A stretch of 43,981 nucleotides of DNA from Selenomonadaceae bacterium (lineage in GTDB: Bacteria > Bacillota > Negativicutes > Selenomonadales > Selenomonadaceae), in assembly GCA_017554235.1 (NCBI GenBank), contig JAFZIV010000044.1:1-43981 (forward strand), written 5' to 3'. Of the stretch, positions 12,301 to 19,194 are shown one piece after another; positions within the stretch are counted from its first letter, which is position 1, and every line of letters begins with the position of its first letter. The position numbers and the translations under genes were made by a program. The notes under the pieces are model-generated. The model saw only the letters and a program-made list of their open reading frames with translations. It had not been told where the DNA came from and did not search any database.

Positions 12301-13573
12301 CGCGAATATGATTTTCACCGTTGGTTCTGGTACTTCCAATGTAATTACCATTAAAGACGGTGCGAATATGAACCTGCAAATTTCTGACAATGTAATCACG
12401 TCTTATGTTATTCCTCCTATCCCGCCTTGCTTTCCAAACAAATATGTCAACACGGAAGCAGAGGCGACAATTTACGGCACGTCGAAAAATGAAACTGTCA
12501 CGAACAGTGGTGCTAAGTCTTACATTGACGGCGGAGCTGGAGCGGACAAGCTGACTAATACAGCGGATGAAGTGACTCTTTTAGGTGGAGCGGGTAAAGA
12601 CACAATTTATAGCACTGGCAAAAAGGCTTATATTGAAGGTGGTGCTGATGCAGACAAGATAAGCCTTTCAAGTGATTCAGCGAACGCAACGATTGTCGGC
12701 GGAACAGGTAACGATACAATTTACACCAACGGCAACGGCAATCTGATTCAATATGCGTCCGGCGACGGCAACGACACTATTGTTGGTTTTGGATACAATG
12801 ATTCAATTCAAATTACGTCAGGCAGTGTAAGCAAGTCTGTTAAGAGCGGAAATAATCTGGTGTTTGCGGTAGGTAAGAGTTCCATAACCGTAAAAGACGG
12901 CGCGAGCCTTAGATTTGGTAATTACGGAATAATTTCTCTCAAGTCTGATCCTGTTCCGATAACTCTGACTTCAAGTGCAGACAAGTATAATAACGCAGAA
13001 GATGAGGTTACGATTTATGCAGTAGCCGGTAATGATACAATTACGAACATAGCGAATAATTGTTATATAGACGGCGGTGCAGGTAACGATAGAATTAGTT
13101 TAGGCGCGAATTCTAAAGACAATACGCTGATTGGCGGTGTAGGCAACGATACCATTTACACTAACGGAAATGGTAATTTGATTCAATATGCAAGCGGCGA
13201 CGGTAAAGACGTTATTGTTGGGTTCGGATGTGATGATTCAATTCAAATTACGTCGGGAACTATCAGTAAATCTGTACAAAGCGGCGCAAATGTTTTGGTT
13301 ACTGTCGGTTCTGGAACGTCCAATGTTATTACGATTAAGAATGCAAAACTTTCAAATCTTAGCTTTGAAGACGACATGATAACTTCTAACAGTTCAACTT
13401 CCGCATTCATAGCTGAAGATTACTGGTTCGCGGAAAATAATTTGATTGATGACGGAATGAACCTTAACGCTGTCACTGCAAATAATTATTCGATTGGCGA
13501 AAATGTTGCTACAAACTTTGATAACCTCACGCAAAACGATTCCCTTTCTACTGTTTTTGTTTTTTCAGATTGA
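6314..13573 (+). CDS. Giant RTX-repeat secreted protein, complete (2419 aa)
   Basis: Complete RTX protein starting at ATG 6314 behind an AAGGAGGAG ribosome binding site. The N-terminus is MEKLVFDIQRFVKTIKGT, without a classical signal peptide, as expected for type I secretion. The body is made of GGxGxDxI nonapeptide blocks alternating with about thirteen QYxxGDGxDxIxGF modules. Short Pro-rich linkers separate the later blocks, several with Cys (near 10949-10983, 11509-11534, 11948-11974, 12409-12438). The C-terminal ~65 residues, ending DSLSTVFVFSD, nearly match the end of the preceding RTX protein. Unlike that protein it has a dozen or so cysteines. No catalytic domain is visible. Likely a Ca2+-stabilised surface or matrix protein; no secretion genes (HlyB/D/TolC-like) lie in the window. 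Confidence 0.85.
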   Translation: MEKLVFDIQRFVKTIKGTVYDDTLKDTDGYAVIYAYAGNDSIYNSDPDVTIDAGEGNDTMIALNGSVSSICGGKGSDYINASYAWNATLDGGEGNDVIIGDYYESTIIGGVGNDIISIEGEHQYNTYIYAEGDGNDTILGFQPNDTVHITSGKFTTTKSGSDFIINVGNGSIRLKNAVSDDYSKVVIENSEGQIVTYNDWKYIEGTSGDDNLENITDSVSVNGGAGNDSIYSSGKYNTILCGKGNDAVHYHKNDHSYMEGEDGDDLFYTDSYGGVDYATVLGGSGNDTIKGFFDYSFIDGGIGSDVISVAGFDNKVYGGDGDDTIFISYDNSVYGGAGNDFISLSSHDMLINGGAGDDTIVGKNSGDHLYQYEMGDGDDVILNISRYDTIQISGGHYSTVASGEDIIINVGNGSITVKDGKSIDFKISGIASGNDVVGTSGDDTIDNTVMGAFVNALAGNDSISNSGYNATILGSYGNDSIYNHHGEQAKIYGGEDSDTIYNYLNDNVTLDGGTDNDSIHNYGGDEVYINGGAGKDTIYQDNADISTIEGGTGNDYIFADEYSYGNTITGGAGNDTIEINGAANTVRGDTGDDYIYFDINGESEMYRSEFENDEEEILYYKLVGNFFQYANGDGSDTIVGFNSNDTIKIANGKFTTTKNGSDFIINVGNGSICLKDAVPDKYHKVRIIDSSGNVAIYNDWSIMSGTSGNDSLKNISDCVTVKGLDGDDTVYNIGQDVYIEGGSGNDSIHSEDDYGSNCVTVDGGAGNDTIDGDYDYSYINGGNGDDYIITPYSYYTKNTINGGNGNDTILNLHEALVDGGEGDDYIQLGRYSKYGNDYNESTISGGKGNDTIYGITNNGYGVIYQYNYGDGNDIIYNYNSRDTLQIAGSYSTTTNFLDIIISVGNGKITLNGASGKYLHIQTIESSAVGLMINNTVGNTVLTGTEYADSISNSGSSVEIYAGADDDMFSLSSSAQNNTLVGGIGNDTLYTNGKANLIQYASGDGKDTIFGFGETDSIQITSGSVSNSVQSGDNVLITVGSGTSNVITLKDVNLKDISLIDNIITVADSLHKTLTSGADKYNNTVDNATIYAIGGNDTIISSGKDGYIDSGSGNDKISLNSSAQNNTIKGGKGNDTIYTNGNGNLIQYAEGDGRDSIVGFSGDDSIQITSGKISKSLKSGANMVFAVGSSSITVKDGANMNLQIDNNVISSINPIPTLPPFPVGTRYADKLNNTYAEATIYALGGNDTITNSAHYVMIDGGAGNDKISLSSDAEDATIIGGTGNDTIWTNGNGNLIQYASGDGKDTVIGFGGYDSIQITSGTISKSVKSGANMIFAVGSSSITVKDGADKKFAYHDGILAVIGEGPTVPQTLTSGADKYTNTDTYATIYAISGNDSITNSGAKSYIDGDAGADKLINTADEVTIIGGAGKDTIYSTGKNGYIDSGADADKISLGADAQKTTIVGGKGNDTIYLNDNAHLIQYATGDGNDVIQGLITGDSIQVTSGDINATAVSGSNVILTVGSNKITLKGIKGESFYIKDNTFIIEPYYYPTIPVCMDKADKITNTNDDVVIESRGGADTINNSGNSVSISGGTGNDKIVDSGNKTTIRGDAGKDTITAKGNNILIDGGADDDRISLGADAEKTMIIGGTGNDTIYLNDNAQLIQYAVGDGNDIIQGLSKGDSIQITAGSTSNTAVSGSNVILTVGSNKIILKNIHGEDFYIKDNTFIMGTNFVPPCPVCTDKAEKITNTNDDMIIFTRGGADTITNTGNQVIIYGGAGDDKVSIGGDSANNTIYGGTGNDTIYSNGNSNLIQYASGDGKDVIVGFGEKDSLQLTSGSVKASAKSGNDFVVTVGSGTIKFKGLGDEKFQVEDGIIGIIPFTPPCINPVIDLTKNADKYVIESNDVSVSGLAGNDTITNTANNCYIDVGAGNDKISLNAESGNNTIVGGTGNDTIYTNGNGNLIQYASGYGKDTIIGFGDDDSIQITSGTISKSVKSGANMIFTVGSGTSNVITIKDGANMNLQISDNVITSYVIPPIPPCFPNKYVNTEAEATIYGTSKNETVTNSGAKSYIDGGAGADKLTNTADEVTLLGGAGKDTIYSTGKKAYIEGGADADKISLSSDSANATIVGGTGNDTIYTNGNGNLIQYASGDGNDTIVGFGYNDSIQITSGSVSKSVKSGNNLVFAVGKSSITVKDGASLRFGNYGIISLKSDPVPITLTSSADKYNNAEDEVTIYAVAGNDTITNIANNCYIDGGAGNDRISLGANSKDNTLIGGVGNDTIYTNGNGNLIQYASGDGKDVIVGFGCDDSIQITSGTISKSVQSGANVLVTVGSGTSNVITIKNAKLSNLSFEDDMITSNSSTSAFIAEDYWFAENNLIDDGMNLNAVTANNYSIGENVATNFDNLTQNDSLSTVFVFSD

Positions 13574-13601
13574 TAAATTTTTTGGTAGGGACGGTTAATA
13601 A

Positions 13602-14396
13602 ATGTTACAAGATATAACTTTAGGACAATTTTTTCCCGGCAATTCGATTTTACACCGTCTTGATCCTCGTACAAAAATCTTTTCAGTTTTTTTGATGATG
13701 ATTTTAATTTTTGCGGCGGAAGGTGCGGCGGCTTATACTTTTTTAGTCGCCGTAACCTGCGCGGCAAGTTTTTTATCGAAAGTCCCGCCGTTGACAGTTT
13801 TAAAATCTTTAAAGCCAATCAGTTGGATAATTTTATTTACGTTTCTGATTCATCTTTTCACACACGAAGGCGAAATTTTAGCGGAATTTTTTGTGTTCAA
13901 AGTCACAGACGAAGGATTAAAATTCGCGGTGATGATAAGTTTGCGATTGATTTTGCTGATAACTTTTTCAAGTCTGCTGACTTTCACAACTTCGCCGATA
14001 CAATTAACTGACGCACTCGAAAATATTTTATCGCCGTTTAAAAAAATTGGTCTGCCGGCTCACGAATTTGCAATGATGATGACGATTGCTTTAAGATTTA
14101 TCCCAACATTAATTGAAGAACTTGACAAAATAATTAAAGCGCAAAAATCTCGCGGCGTTGATTTTGAATCAGGAAATTTGATGCAACGCTTAAAAAATTT
14201 TGTGCCGGTATTGGTTCCGCTATTCTTATCAAGTTTTCGCCGCGCAGATGAACTTGCTACAGCTATGGAGGCGCGTTGTTACAGAGGCGGTGAAGGTCGG
14301 ACGCATTTCAGACAATTAAAATTTCATCAGAAAGATTTTTTAGCGATTGTAATAATTTTCGCGATTGTTTTAGGAACATTCATTTTAAGCGATTAA
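13602..14396 (+). CDS. ecfT: Energy-coupling factor transporter transmembrane protein EcfT
   Basis: Membrane scaffold (T component) of an ECF vitamin or metal importer, which links substrate-binding S components to a pair of ATPases. The 264 residues match the CbiQ/EcfT family. Near the N-terminus is the HRLDPRTKI signature, followed by several hydrophobic segments. The two cytoplasmic coupling motifs appear as SRGVDF (about residue 185) and MEARCYRGG (about 225), where the family has Ala-Arg-Gly motifs that contact the ATPases. It starts at ATG 13602, 28 bp after the RTX stop and with only a weak ribosome binding site. It is alone: neither ATPase nor an S component is adjacent, so it probably works with ATPases encoded elsewhere. 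Confidence 0.85.
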   Translation: MLQDITLGQFFPGNSILHRLDPRTKIFSVFLMMILIFAAEGAAAYTFLVAVTCAASFLSKVPPLTVLKSLKPISWIILFTFLIHLFTHEGEILAEFFVFKVTDEGLKFAVMISLRLILLITFSSLLTFTTSPIQLTDALENILSPFKKIGLPAHEFAMMMTIALRFIPTLIEELDKIIKAQKSRGVDFESGNLMQRLKNFVPVLVPLFLSSFRRADELATAMEARCYRGGEGRTHFRQLKFHQKDFLAIVIIFAIVLGTFILSD

Positions 14397-14398
14397 CT

Positions 14399-14434
14399 TA
14401 AAAACGCCGCCATTACGACGACGTTTATTTTTTT
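14399..14434 (+). terminator. Possible rho-independent terminator after ecfT
   Basis: AAACG and CGTTT arms with further G-C pairs inside (AAAACGCCG...CGACGACGTTT), followed by ATTTTTTT. The stem is short and imperfect. It sits between the convergent ecfT and phosphatase genes. Confidence 0.4.
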
Positions 14435-14447
14435 GCGAAAAATTTTA

Positions 14448-15707
14448 TCAGAAGAATAAATCGTATTCGGAAATAGCTTTATTTAAATGCTCTTCAAATT
14501 CGTCATACAAATATAATCCTTCAGCATTTGTTTTTAAATTTTTGAATTTAAGCGGGAAAAATATTGGAGGATTATCCAAATCAAGCGTTTCAACATTTTT
14601 AATTTGCTTGGTAGTCTGATAAACCAGATTTACTCGCGCATATTCTCTGCCATCATTACCAATCAGCTTTTCGATGAGCAATTTTGCACCAATGGGAGTT
14701 TTGCTTTCAATACTCTCAGGCAAAGTATAATCTTCAACGTCAAGTGCCGACAAAACCATTGCAATAGTTGTGTCATGACCGCATAAAAACGTAAACTTAC
14801 GATTATTTTCATTGAGTTCATCACGAATCAATTTCAACATTGGATTTATATGCGCAGTTGCCCAAGTATTCCATTCAAAAATTAAATTTACGCCGAAATA
14901 ACTTGTGTTTGCAATATTTTTTAAATCCGTTTCAGATACTTTTTTGCCAAAAATTGAATCTGCAGAATTTTTATCCTCATAATACTGCATTAAAATCGCG
15001 TCGCTTGAGTGCATTGCCAAACGCAAATTTCCTTCAACGTAAGGATTTTCACCTATTTTAAAATCTTCTGATGAAAATTTTGTCACTCCGTTTTGTTTAG
15101 CGTAATTAGAGTTTTTGAAGTCCAAAATTTTTTCAGTTGTTACGGCATAATTACTTAATTTTTTTGCCAATAATTTTTCTCCGCCGGACTTTTCTTTTTC
15201 ATCATTTAAGCGACTAAAATAATTTTCATTAAAATCTTTTACGCTTGCCGCTAAAAATATCGGGTCAGATTCATTGACATTAAATTTATATTCAACGTTG
15301 ACATTTGCGGCAGGTAACATTCCTGCTGAAAAATATTTTGCAGTAGCAATCGTGCGTTGAAAAGAATTTGCATAAAATCTAAATTCATTTTCCTTTGGAA
15401 CATAATTTTCAGTAAAAAATCCTTGATTTACAAAATAAAGCCGAAAATATTGTCCGATTGAAGTTTCAAGCAATGCGCCATTCAAAGAAAGTTCACCTGC
15501 ATTAACTTGCCAATCAAACCAATTATGCGGCGTAATTTCATTTAACGCAGAATTTTTTGTAACGAGTGGAGCGCGAAGGTTATGTCGACTTAAAATCAAA
15601 ACTTTTTCAAGTTTGTAGTTTTCGTCGAGATTCGCGGCTTTAACCGTCGAAGTAAATGTTATGAGAATTAAAGCGAAAAAAATTGGCAGAAATTTAAAAT
15701 TACGCAT
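14448..15707 (-). CDS. agp: Periplasmic histidine acid phosphatase, glucose-1-phosphatase-like
   Basis: Histidine acid phosphatase (clade 2) hydrolysing phosphomonoesters such as sugar phosphates or inositol phosphates in the periplasm. A signal peptide with hydrophobic core FFALILITF and likely cleavage after TVKA covers residues 1-24. The nucleophile motif is SRHNLRAP (His at about residue 42); the Asn in RHN is the form found in E. coli glucose-1-phosphatase rather than the RHG of most phytases. The proton-donor motif GHDTTIAMVLSALD lies about residue 310, followed by TPIGAKLL as in Agp. The length, 419 residues, fits the family. An ATG start with GAGGTG upstream is used. Substrate preference cannot be read from sequence; a phytase role is possible. 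Confidence 0.85.
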   Translation of the reverse strand: MRNFKFLPIFFALILITFTSTVKAANLDENYKLEKVLILSRHNLRAPLVTKNSALNEITPHNWFDWQVNAGELSLNGALLETSIGQYFRLYFVNQGFFTENYVPKENEFRFYANSFQRTIATAKYFSAGMLPAANVNVEYKFNVNESDPIFLAASVKDFNENYFSRLNDEKEKSGGEKLLAKKLSNYAVTTEKILDFKNSNYAKQNGVTKFSSEDFKIGENPYVEGNLRLAMHSSDAILMQYYEDKNSADSIFGKKVSETDLKNIANTSYFGVNLIFEWNTWATAHINPMLKLIRDELNENNRKFTFLCGHDTTIAMVLSALDVEDYTLPESIESKTPIGAKLLIEKLIGNDGREYARVNLVYQTTKQIKNVETLDLDNPPIFFPLKFKNLKTNAEGLYLYDEFEEHLNKAISEYDLFF

Positions 15708-15721
15708 AAAATCACCTCAAA

Positions 15722-15749
15722 AAAAATTTACACTCCTCAAAAGAGTGTA
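15722..15749 (-). terminator. Rho-independent terminator between the LRR gene and agp
   Basis: On the minus strand TACACTC and GAGTGTA (7 bp, plus-strand arms 15729-15735 and 15743-15749) form a hairpin followed by AATTTTTTTT. It lies just after the leucine-rich repeat gene and 15-40 bp before the phosphatase start, so it could also act as an attenuator in the agp leader. Confidence 0.65.
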
Positions 15750-15777
15750 TCAGAATATAATTTTTAATCCAATTCTT

Positions 15778-16638
15778 TTAATAAATTACAGTTTTTTCAA
15801 GGTTGTCCCATTCTTTACCGAAACATTCTTTCAAAAGGTCTTCGGTTTTTCTGTGATAAATAATTTCTTTCAAGCTAGTGCAACAAGAAAAAGCATTTGG
15901 AGCGATTGAATTTAAACTTTCAGGGAAAATTACTTTTTCTAAACTCGTACAGTTATTAAATGCATCAAAACCTATTGTATTTACAACTTTAGGCAAAATT
16001 ATTTCTTTTAAACGCTTACAATTATTAAAAGCACCTTTACCGATTGAAGTCAAAGTCTCCGGCAAGATAATTTCCTTTAAAATCTTACAATTCTCAAAAA
16101 CACTGTCGCCGATTGAAATTAAACTGTCAGGCAAAATAATTTTCTCTAAACTTGTACAACACCAAAATGCACCATTACCAATTTTTTTCAAACTATCCGG
16201 CAAAATAATTTCTTTCAAGCTTTTACAATATGAAAAAGAAGCATTACCGATTGAGGTTAAGCTGTCAATGAAAATAACTTTTTCGAGGCTAACGCAATCA
16301 TAAAAAGCAAAATCGCCGATTGAAACCAAATTTACAGGCAAAATTATTTCTTTTAAGATTTTACAACGCGAAAATGAACGGTTACCGATTAAAGTTAAAG
16401 TGTCAGGTAAAATGATTTTTTCAAGTTTGTAACAATCTTTGAACTCTTCATAAGTCAGAGATTTTATACCTTCGCGTAAAACAATCATGCCGATAGCGTG
16501 ATTTTTATTTCCGTCATAATAAATTTCGTCCAAAATTTTTTGAGCGTGTTTATCATTTTCGCTGGCAAATTGTTTAAGTAACAAAATAGCGTAATAATCG
16601 CCGCGTTTAGCATTTTCAGCAACGATTTCAACTTTCAA
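15778..16638 (-). CDS. BspA-type leucine-rich repeat protein
   Basis: Tandem leucine-rich repeats of the Treponema pallidum/BspA class (LRR_5): about eight units of ~23 residues of the pattern LxxIGxxAFxxCxSLKEIILP fill residues ~75-280. Such repeats form a solenoid that binds protein partners. The first ~70 residues (alpha-helical, KRGDYYAILLLKQFA) look like a Sel1/TPR-like cap. No signal peptide or membrane segment is seen, unlike surface BspA proteins, so this one is probably cytoplasmic. I chose the TTG at 16638 because GGGAGG lies seven bases before it; the longer frame from 16656 would contain that ribosome binding site. Function unknown. Confidence 0.75.
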   Translation of the reverse strand: MKVEIVAENAKRGDYYAILLLKQFASENDKHAQKILDEIYYDGNKNHAIGMIVLREGIKSLTYEEFKDCYKLEKIILPDTLTLIGNRSFSRCKILKEIILPVNLVSIGDFAFYDCVSLEKVIFIDSLTSIGNASFSYCKSLKEIILPDSLKKIGNGAFWCCTSLEKIILPDSLISIGDSVFENCKILKEIILPETLTSIGKGAFNNCKRLKEIILPKVVNTIGFDAFNNCTSLEKVIFPESLNSIAPNAFSCCTSLKEIIYHRKTEDLLKECFGKEWDNLEKTVIY

Positions 16639-16670
16639 TAAGACTACCTCCCACAAAAATATTTTTTAAA

Positions 16671-16699
16671 AATATATCAAAAAAATAAATCGTAGTCAA
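16671..16699 (-). promoter_or_regulatory. Promoter for the LRR gene
   Basis: On the minus strand TTGACT (16699-16694), a 17-bp spacer and TATATT (16676-16671), about 33 bp upstream of the chosen TTG start at 16638. Confidence 0.65.
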
Positions 16700-16740
16700 T
16701 GCTAAGCAAAAATCCCGTGTTGGTTTTTTCGTGAAAAATT

Positions 16741-16768
16741 TTGCAAGAAATAAATTTTGTGGTAAAAT
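16741..16768 (+). promoter_or_regulatory. Promoter for the fliB-like gene
   Basis: TTGCAA (16741-16746), 16-bp spacer, TAAAAT (16763-16768). It lies inside the longer possible reading frame that starts at GTG 16731, which supports the internal ATG at 16785 as the real start. Confidence 0.5.
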
Positions 16769-16784
16769 TCCGCAGGTGAAATTT

Positions 16785-17921
16785 ATGGAGTACGTTTACC
16801 TTCAACCAAAGTATGTATCTGAATTTAAATGCGACGGAAAAATTTGTCCGAAGAATTGTTGCAGGCGGAATTGGAAAATTTCAATAGACGAGGAGACTTA
16901 CGAAAAATATTTACGTCTTGAAAGTGAAGAACACGAATTGACGCGGAATATCTTTTCAGACGGCGGAGAATTTTTTATCAAGCAAGACGGTGGAGCTTGT
17001 CCGTTTCTAAATTCTGATGGTCTTTGTTCGATACAGCTTGAGCGTGGCGAGGAAAATATTTCGCAAGTATGCAGGAGTTACCCGCGTCAACTTTACCGCT
17101 TCGGCGCGATGATTGAACGCAGTTTAACTTTGACTTGTCCGCTTGCCGCAAGATTGGTTTTAAATCCTAATCTCCGCATTGAATTTGAAACCGCGCAGAT
17201 TGACTTGCCGGAATGGGCGAACCGTCAAATTTTTGTCAGCGAATCAAATGTCCCGCCGGAAATTTCAAATCATTTCGTAGAAATTCAACTTACGGCAATT
17301 TCAATTCTCCAACAACGAGCTTTGACGATTGACGGGCGATTAATCGTATTGGGATTTTACTTGCGGCAACTTGAGGAATTTATACGACGCGGCGACTTTG
17401 GAACAATCGCAACGCTTAATAAAATTTACACGTCGGAAGAATTTTTCTTAGGACAAGTTCCAATTTTGATTGACAGCGTAAAATTTCAGAAAAAAGAATT
17501 TGTACCATTAATTTCAAGCGTGGTCGATAAAATTCGTGACGGTGCCGCGCAGAAATATTTGCGCCAAATTAATTTTGACATTGCCGCGAAAGTCCGTAAA
17601 AAGTTTTTCAAAAAATATTCTATGACGCTGGAAAATTATTTGGTCAATGAATTTTTTGGAGGCGTATATCCGTACAAAATAAAAAGTACAATTCAGCACA
17701 ATTACGCGGTCTTTTCGGTAAATTTTAAGATTTTGGAAGTTACGGCGTTGTCACTTTACGCGAAAAATTCTGAACGAAAAATTTTTGAAATGATTAGCGA
17801 ACTTGCCGTAGATTTAAATCACAATGAAAATTTTTTGTCCGCGATAACTGACGCAGTAAAAGATTTTGCAGACATTACGATTTTGATGAAGAAAATTTTT
17901 TGTAATCTGAAAATTATATGA
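16785..17921 (+). CDS. fliB: Flagellin lysine-N-methylase FliB-like protein
   Basis: Member of the FliB family, which methylates lysines on flagellin after translation. The family signature is at the N-terminus: VYLQPKYVSEFKC followed by CPKNCC and a W-K-I-S-I-D segment, then a second cysteine cluster CPFLNSDGLCSIQ and CRSYPR (about residues 65-110). These cysteines are the proposed iron-sulfur ligands. The 378 residues match the usual length. The start at ATG 16785 fits the family N-terminus; the extra 18 residues from GTG 16731 precede the promoter. The gene stands alone, but the flagellar cluster 9 kb away supports a flagellar role. The assignment rests on the cysteine pattern and general shape. 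Confidence 0.75.
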   Translation: MEYVYLQPKYVSEFKCDGKICPKNCCRRNWKISIDEETYEKYLRLESEEHELTRNIFSDGGEFFIKQDGGACPFLNSDGLCSIQLERGEENISQVCRSYPRQLYRFGAMIERSLTLTCPLAARLVLNPNLRIEFETAQIDLPEWANRQIFVSESNVPPEISNHFVEIQLTAISILQQRALTIDGRLIVLGFYLRQLEEFIRRGDFGTIATLNKIYTSEEFFLGQVPILIDSVKFQKKEFVPLISSVVDKIRDGAAQKYLRQINFDIAAKVRKKFFKKYSMTLENYLVNEFFGGVYPYKIKSTIQHNYAVFSVNFKILEVTALSLYAKNSERKIFEMISELAVDLNHNENFLSAITDAVKDFADITILMKKIFCNLKII

Positions 17922-17923
17922 TA

Positions 17924-17952
17924 TTGACTATAAATGATAAGTAGTTTAATAT
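17924..17952 (+). promoter_or_regulatory. Promoter for the yggS-murI run
   Basis: TTGACT (17924-17929), 17-bp spacer, TAATAT (17947-17952). A GGGGAGG ribosome binding site follows at 17957, giving a very short leader. This is the only clear promoter seen upstream of the co-directional genes to 23766. Confidence 0.7.
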
Positions 17953-17974
17953 AAACGGGGAGGCGAATATATTT

Positions 17975-18661
17975 TTGGGCGTGAAGGAAAATTTAAAACT
18001 TGTGCTTGAAGAAATTGAGAGCGCGAAACACAGAAGAACCGTTACGGACGAAGAAGTTATCTTAGTTGCGGTGACGAAGAATCATGGCGTAGACTTGATG
18101 CGCGAAGCTATTGACGCGGGCGTTAAAGACATTGGGGAAAATCGAGTTCAAGAAGCGGCAGAAAAATTTAAAGTCCTTGAGCGTGACGGAGTGACAAAAC
18201 ATTTAATAGGACATCTCCAAACAAATAAGGCTAAGCAGGCAGTAAAACTTTTTGACGTGATTCACTCGGTCGACAGCGAACATTTAGCGGAAGAAATCAA
18301 TAACGCGGCAAGTTCTGTTGGTAAAGTTCAGGATATTTTAATTCAGGTGAACTTGGCGAACGAGGATACTAAATTCGGAGTAAGTGAAACAAATCTGCGC
18401 GGGTTGATTGAAAAAGTTGAAACGCTTGAAAATTTGCGTCTTAAAGGTTTAATGTTAATTGCGCCGAATTACACGGACGTTGAAAATTGCCGTCCGCTTT
18501 TTCGGAGCATGAGAAAAATTTTTGACGACTTGAAAAAATCTCGTCAAAATTTTGATATGTTGTCAATGGGTATGACGCACGATTATAAAATTGCCGTCGA
18601 GGAAGGCGCAAATATTGTGCGCGTAGGTACCGCGATTTTTGGCGAAAGAGTTTATAAGTAA
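17975..18661 (+). CDS. yggS: YggS-family PLP-binding protein
   Basis: Cytosolic pyridoxal-phosphate homeostasis protein (PLPBP/YggS/YlmE), a TIM-barrel related to the N-terminal domain of alanine racemase but without racemase activity. The PLP lysine is in VAVTKNHG (Lys35). The other family motifs are visible: GENRVQEA, HLIGHLQTNK, QVNLANEDTKFG, LKGLMLI, LSMGMTHDYKIAVEEGANIVRVGTAIFG. The 228 residues fit. It starts at TTG 17975, eleven bases after GGGGAGG; GTG 17981 is an alternative. It heads the division cluster, as ylmE does in Bacillus and other Firmicutes. Confidence 0.95.
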   Translation: MGVKENLKLVLEEIESAKHRRTVTDEEVILVAVTKNHGVDLMREAIDAGVKDIGENRVQEAAEKFKVLERDGVTKHLIGHLQTNKAKQAVKLFDVIHSVDSEHLAEEINNAASSVGKVQDILIQVNLANEDTKFGVSETNLRGLIEKVETLENLRLKGLMLIAPNYTDVENCRPLFRSMRKIFDDLKKSRQNFDMLSMGMTHDYKIAVEEGANIVRVGTAIFGERVYK

Positions 18662-18699
18662 ATTTTTTTACAACGAATAAAAAATTGGAGGATTATGAG

Positions 18700-19185
18700 A
18701 TGGGTATTAAAGATGTGTGGAACAAACTTGGTTTTTCCGACGAAGAGGAGAGGGAAGCCGCCGATACACCGCCTGTAAAAGATGAAATTAAAGCGTCGGA
18801 GTTAGAGCCTAAAGAGGAAATTCCCGCACCCACTCACGCCGCTAATGTCGTGGATTTCAGTTCTGCTGTGGCAGTAAGGGAAAACGCAAGGGGAACTATG
18901 ATTAAATCGAAAATTACTACGATTCGTCCGAAAAGTTTTGTTGAGGACGCTCAAACTATTGCAAATTGTCTGCGTGAAAAAGTTCCCGTAATTGTGAACT
19001 TTGAAAACACTGACACTGCCGACGCGCAACGTATCATTGACTTCATCAGCGGAACTATTTACGCGCTTAACGGCACGCTTAAGCAGGTTAGCCAAAAAGT
19101 TTTCATCAGTGCGCCCAATAATGTTACTGTTACTTACACTGAAGACGTTAGAAAGACGGACGGCAATCCGTGGATGAGTAAGTAG
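18700..19185 (+). CDS. sepF: Cell division protein SepF
   Basis: FtsZ-ring membrane anchor. The N-terminal MGIKDVWNKLGF forms the amphipathic membrane-binding helix, followed by an acidic/Pro linker (residues ~15-60). The SepF fold (about 65-150) has the conserved IRPKSFVEDAQTIA, VIVNFENTDTADAQRIIDF and SGTIYALNG segments that form FtsZ-binding dimers and rings. The ATG at 18700 is chosen because GGAGG ends eight bases before it; the TTG at 18685 would add five residues that overlap the ribosome binding site. It lies between yggS and ylmH; the ylmG that often follows sepF is absent here. Confidence 0.95.
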   Translation: MGIKDVWNKLGFSDEEEREAADTPPVKDEIKASELEPKEEIPAPTHAANVVDFSSAVAVRENARGTMIKSKITTIRPKSFVEDAQTIANCLREKVPVIVNFENTDTADAQRIIDFISGTIYALNGTLKQVSQKVFISAPNNVTVTYTEDVRKTDGNPWMSK

Positions 19186-19194
19186 GGACAGATT

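Noticed and set aside
15878..16303. Long plus-strand open frame opposite the leucine-rich repeat gene
   Set aside because: It is a mirror of the repeat structure on the minus strand; no start site, no ribosome binding site and no independent codon signal.
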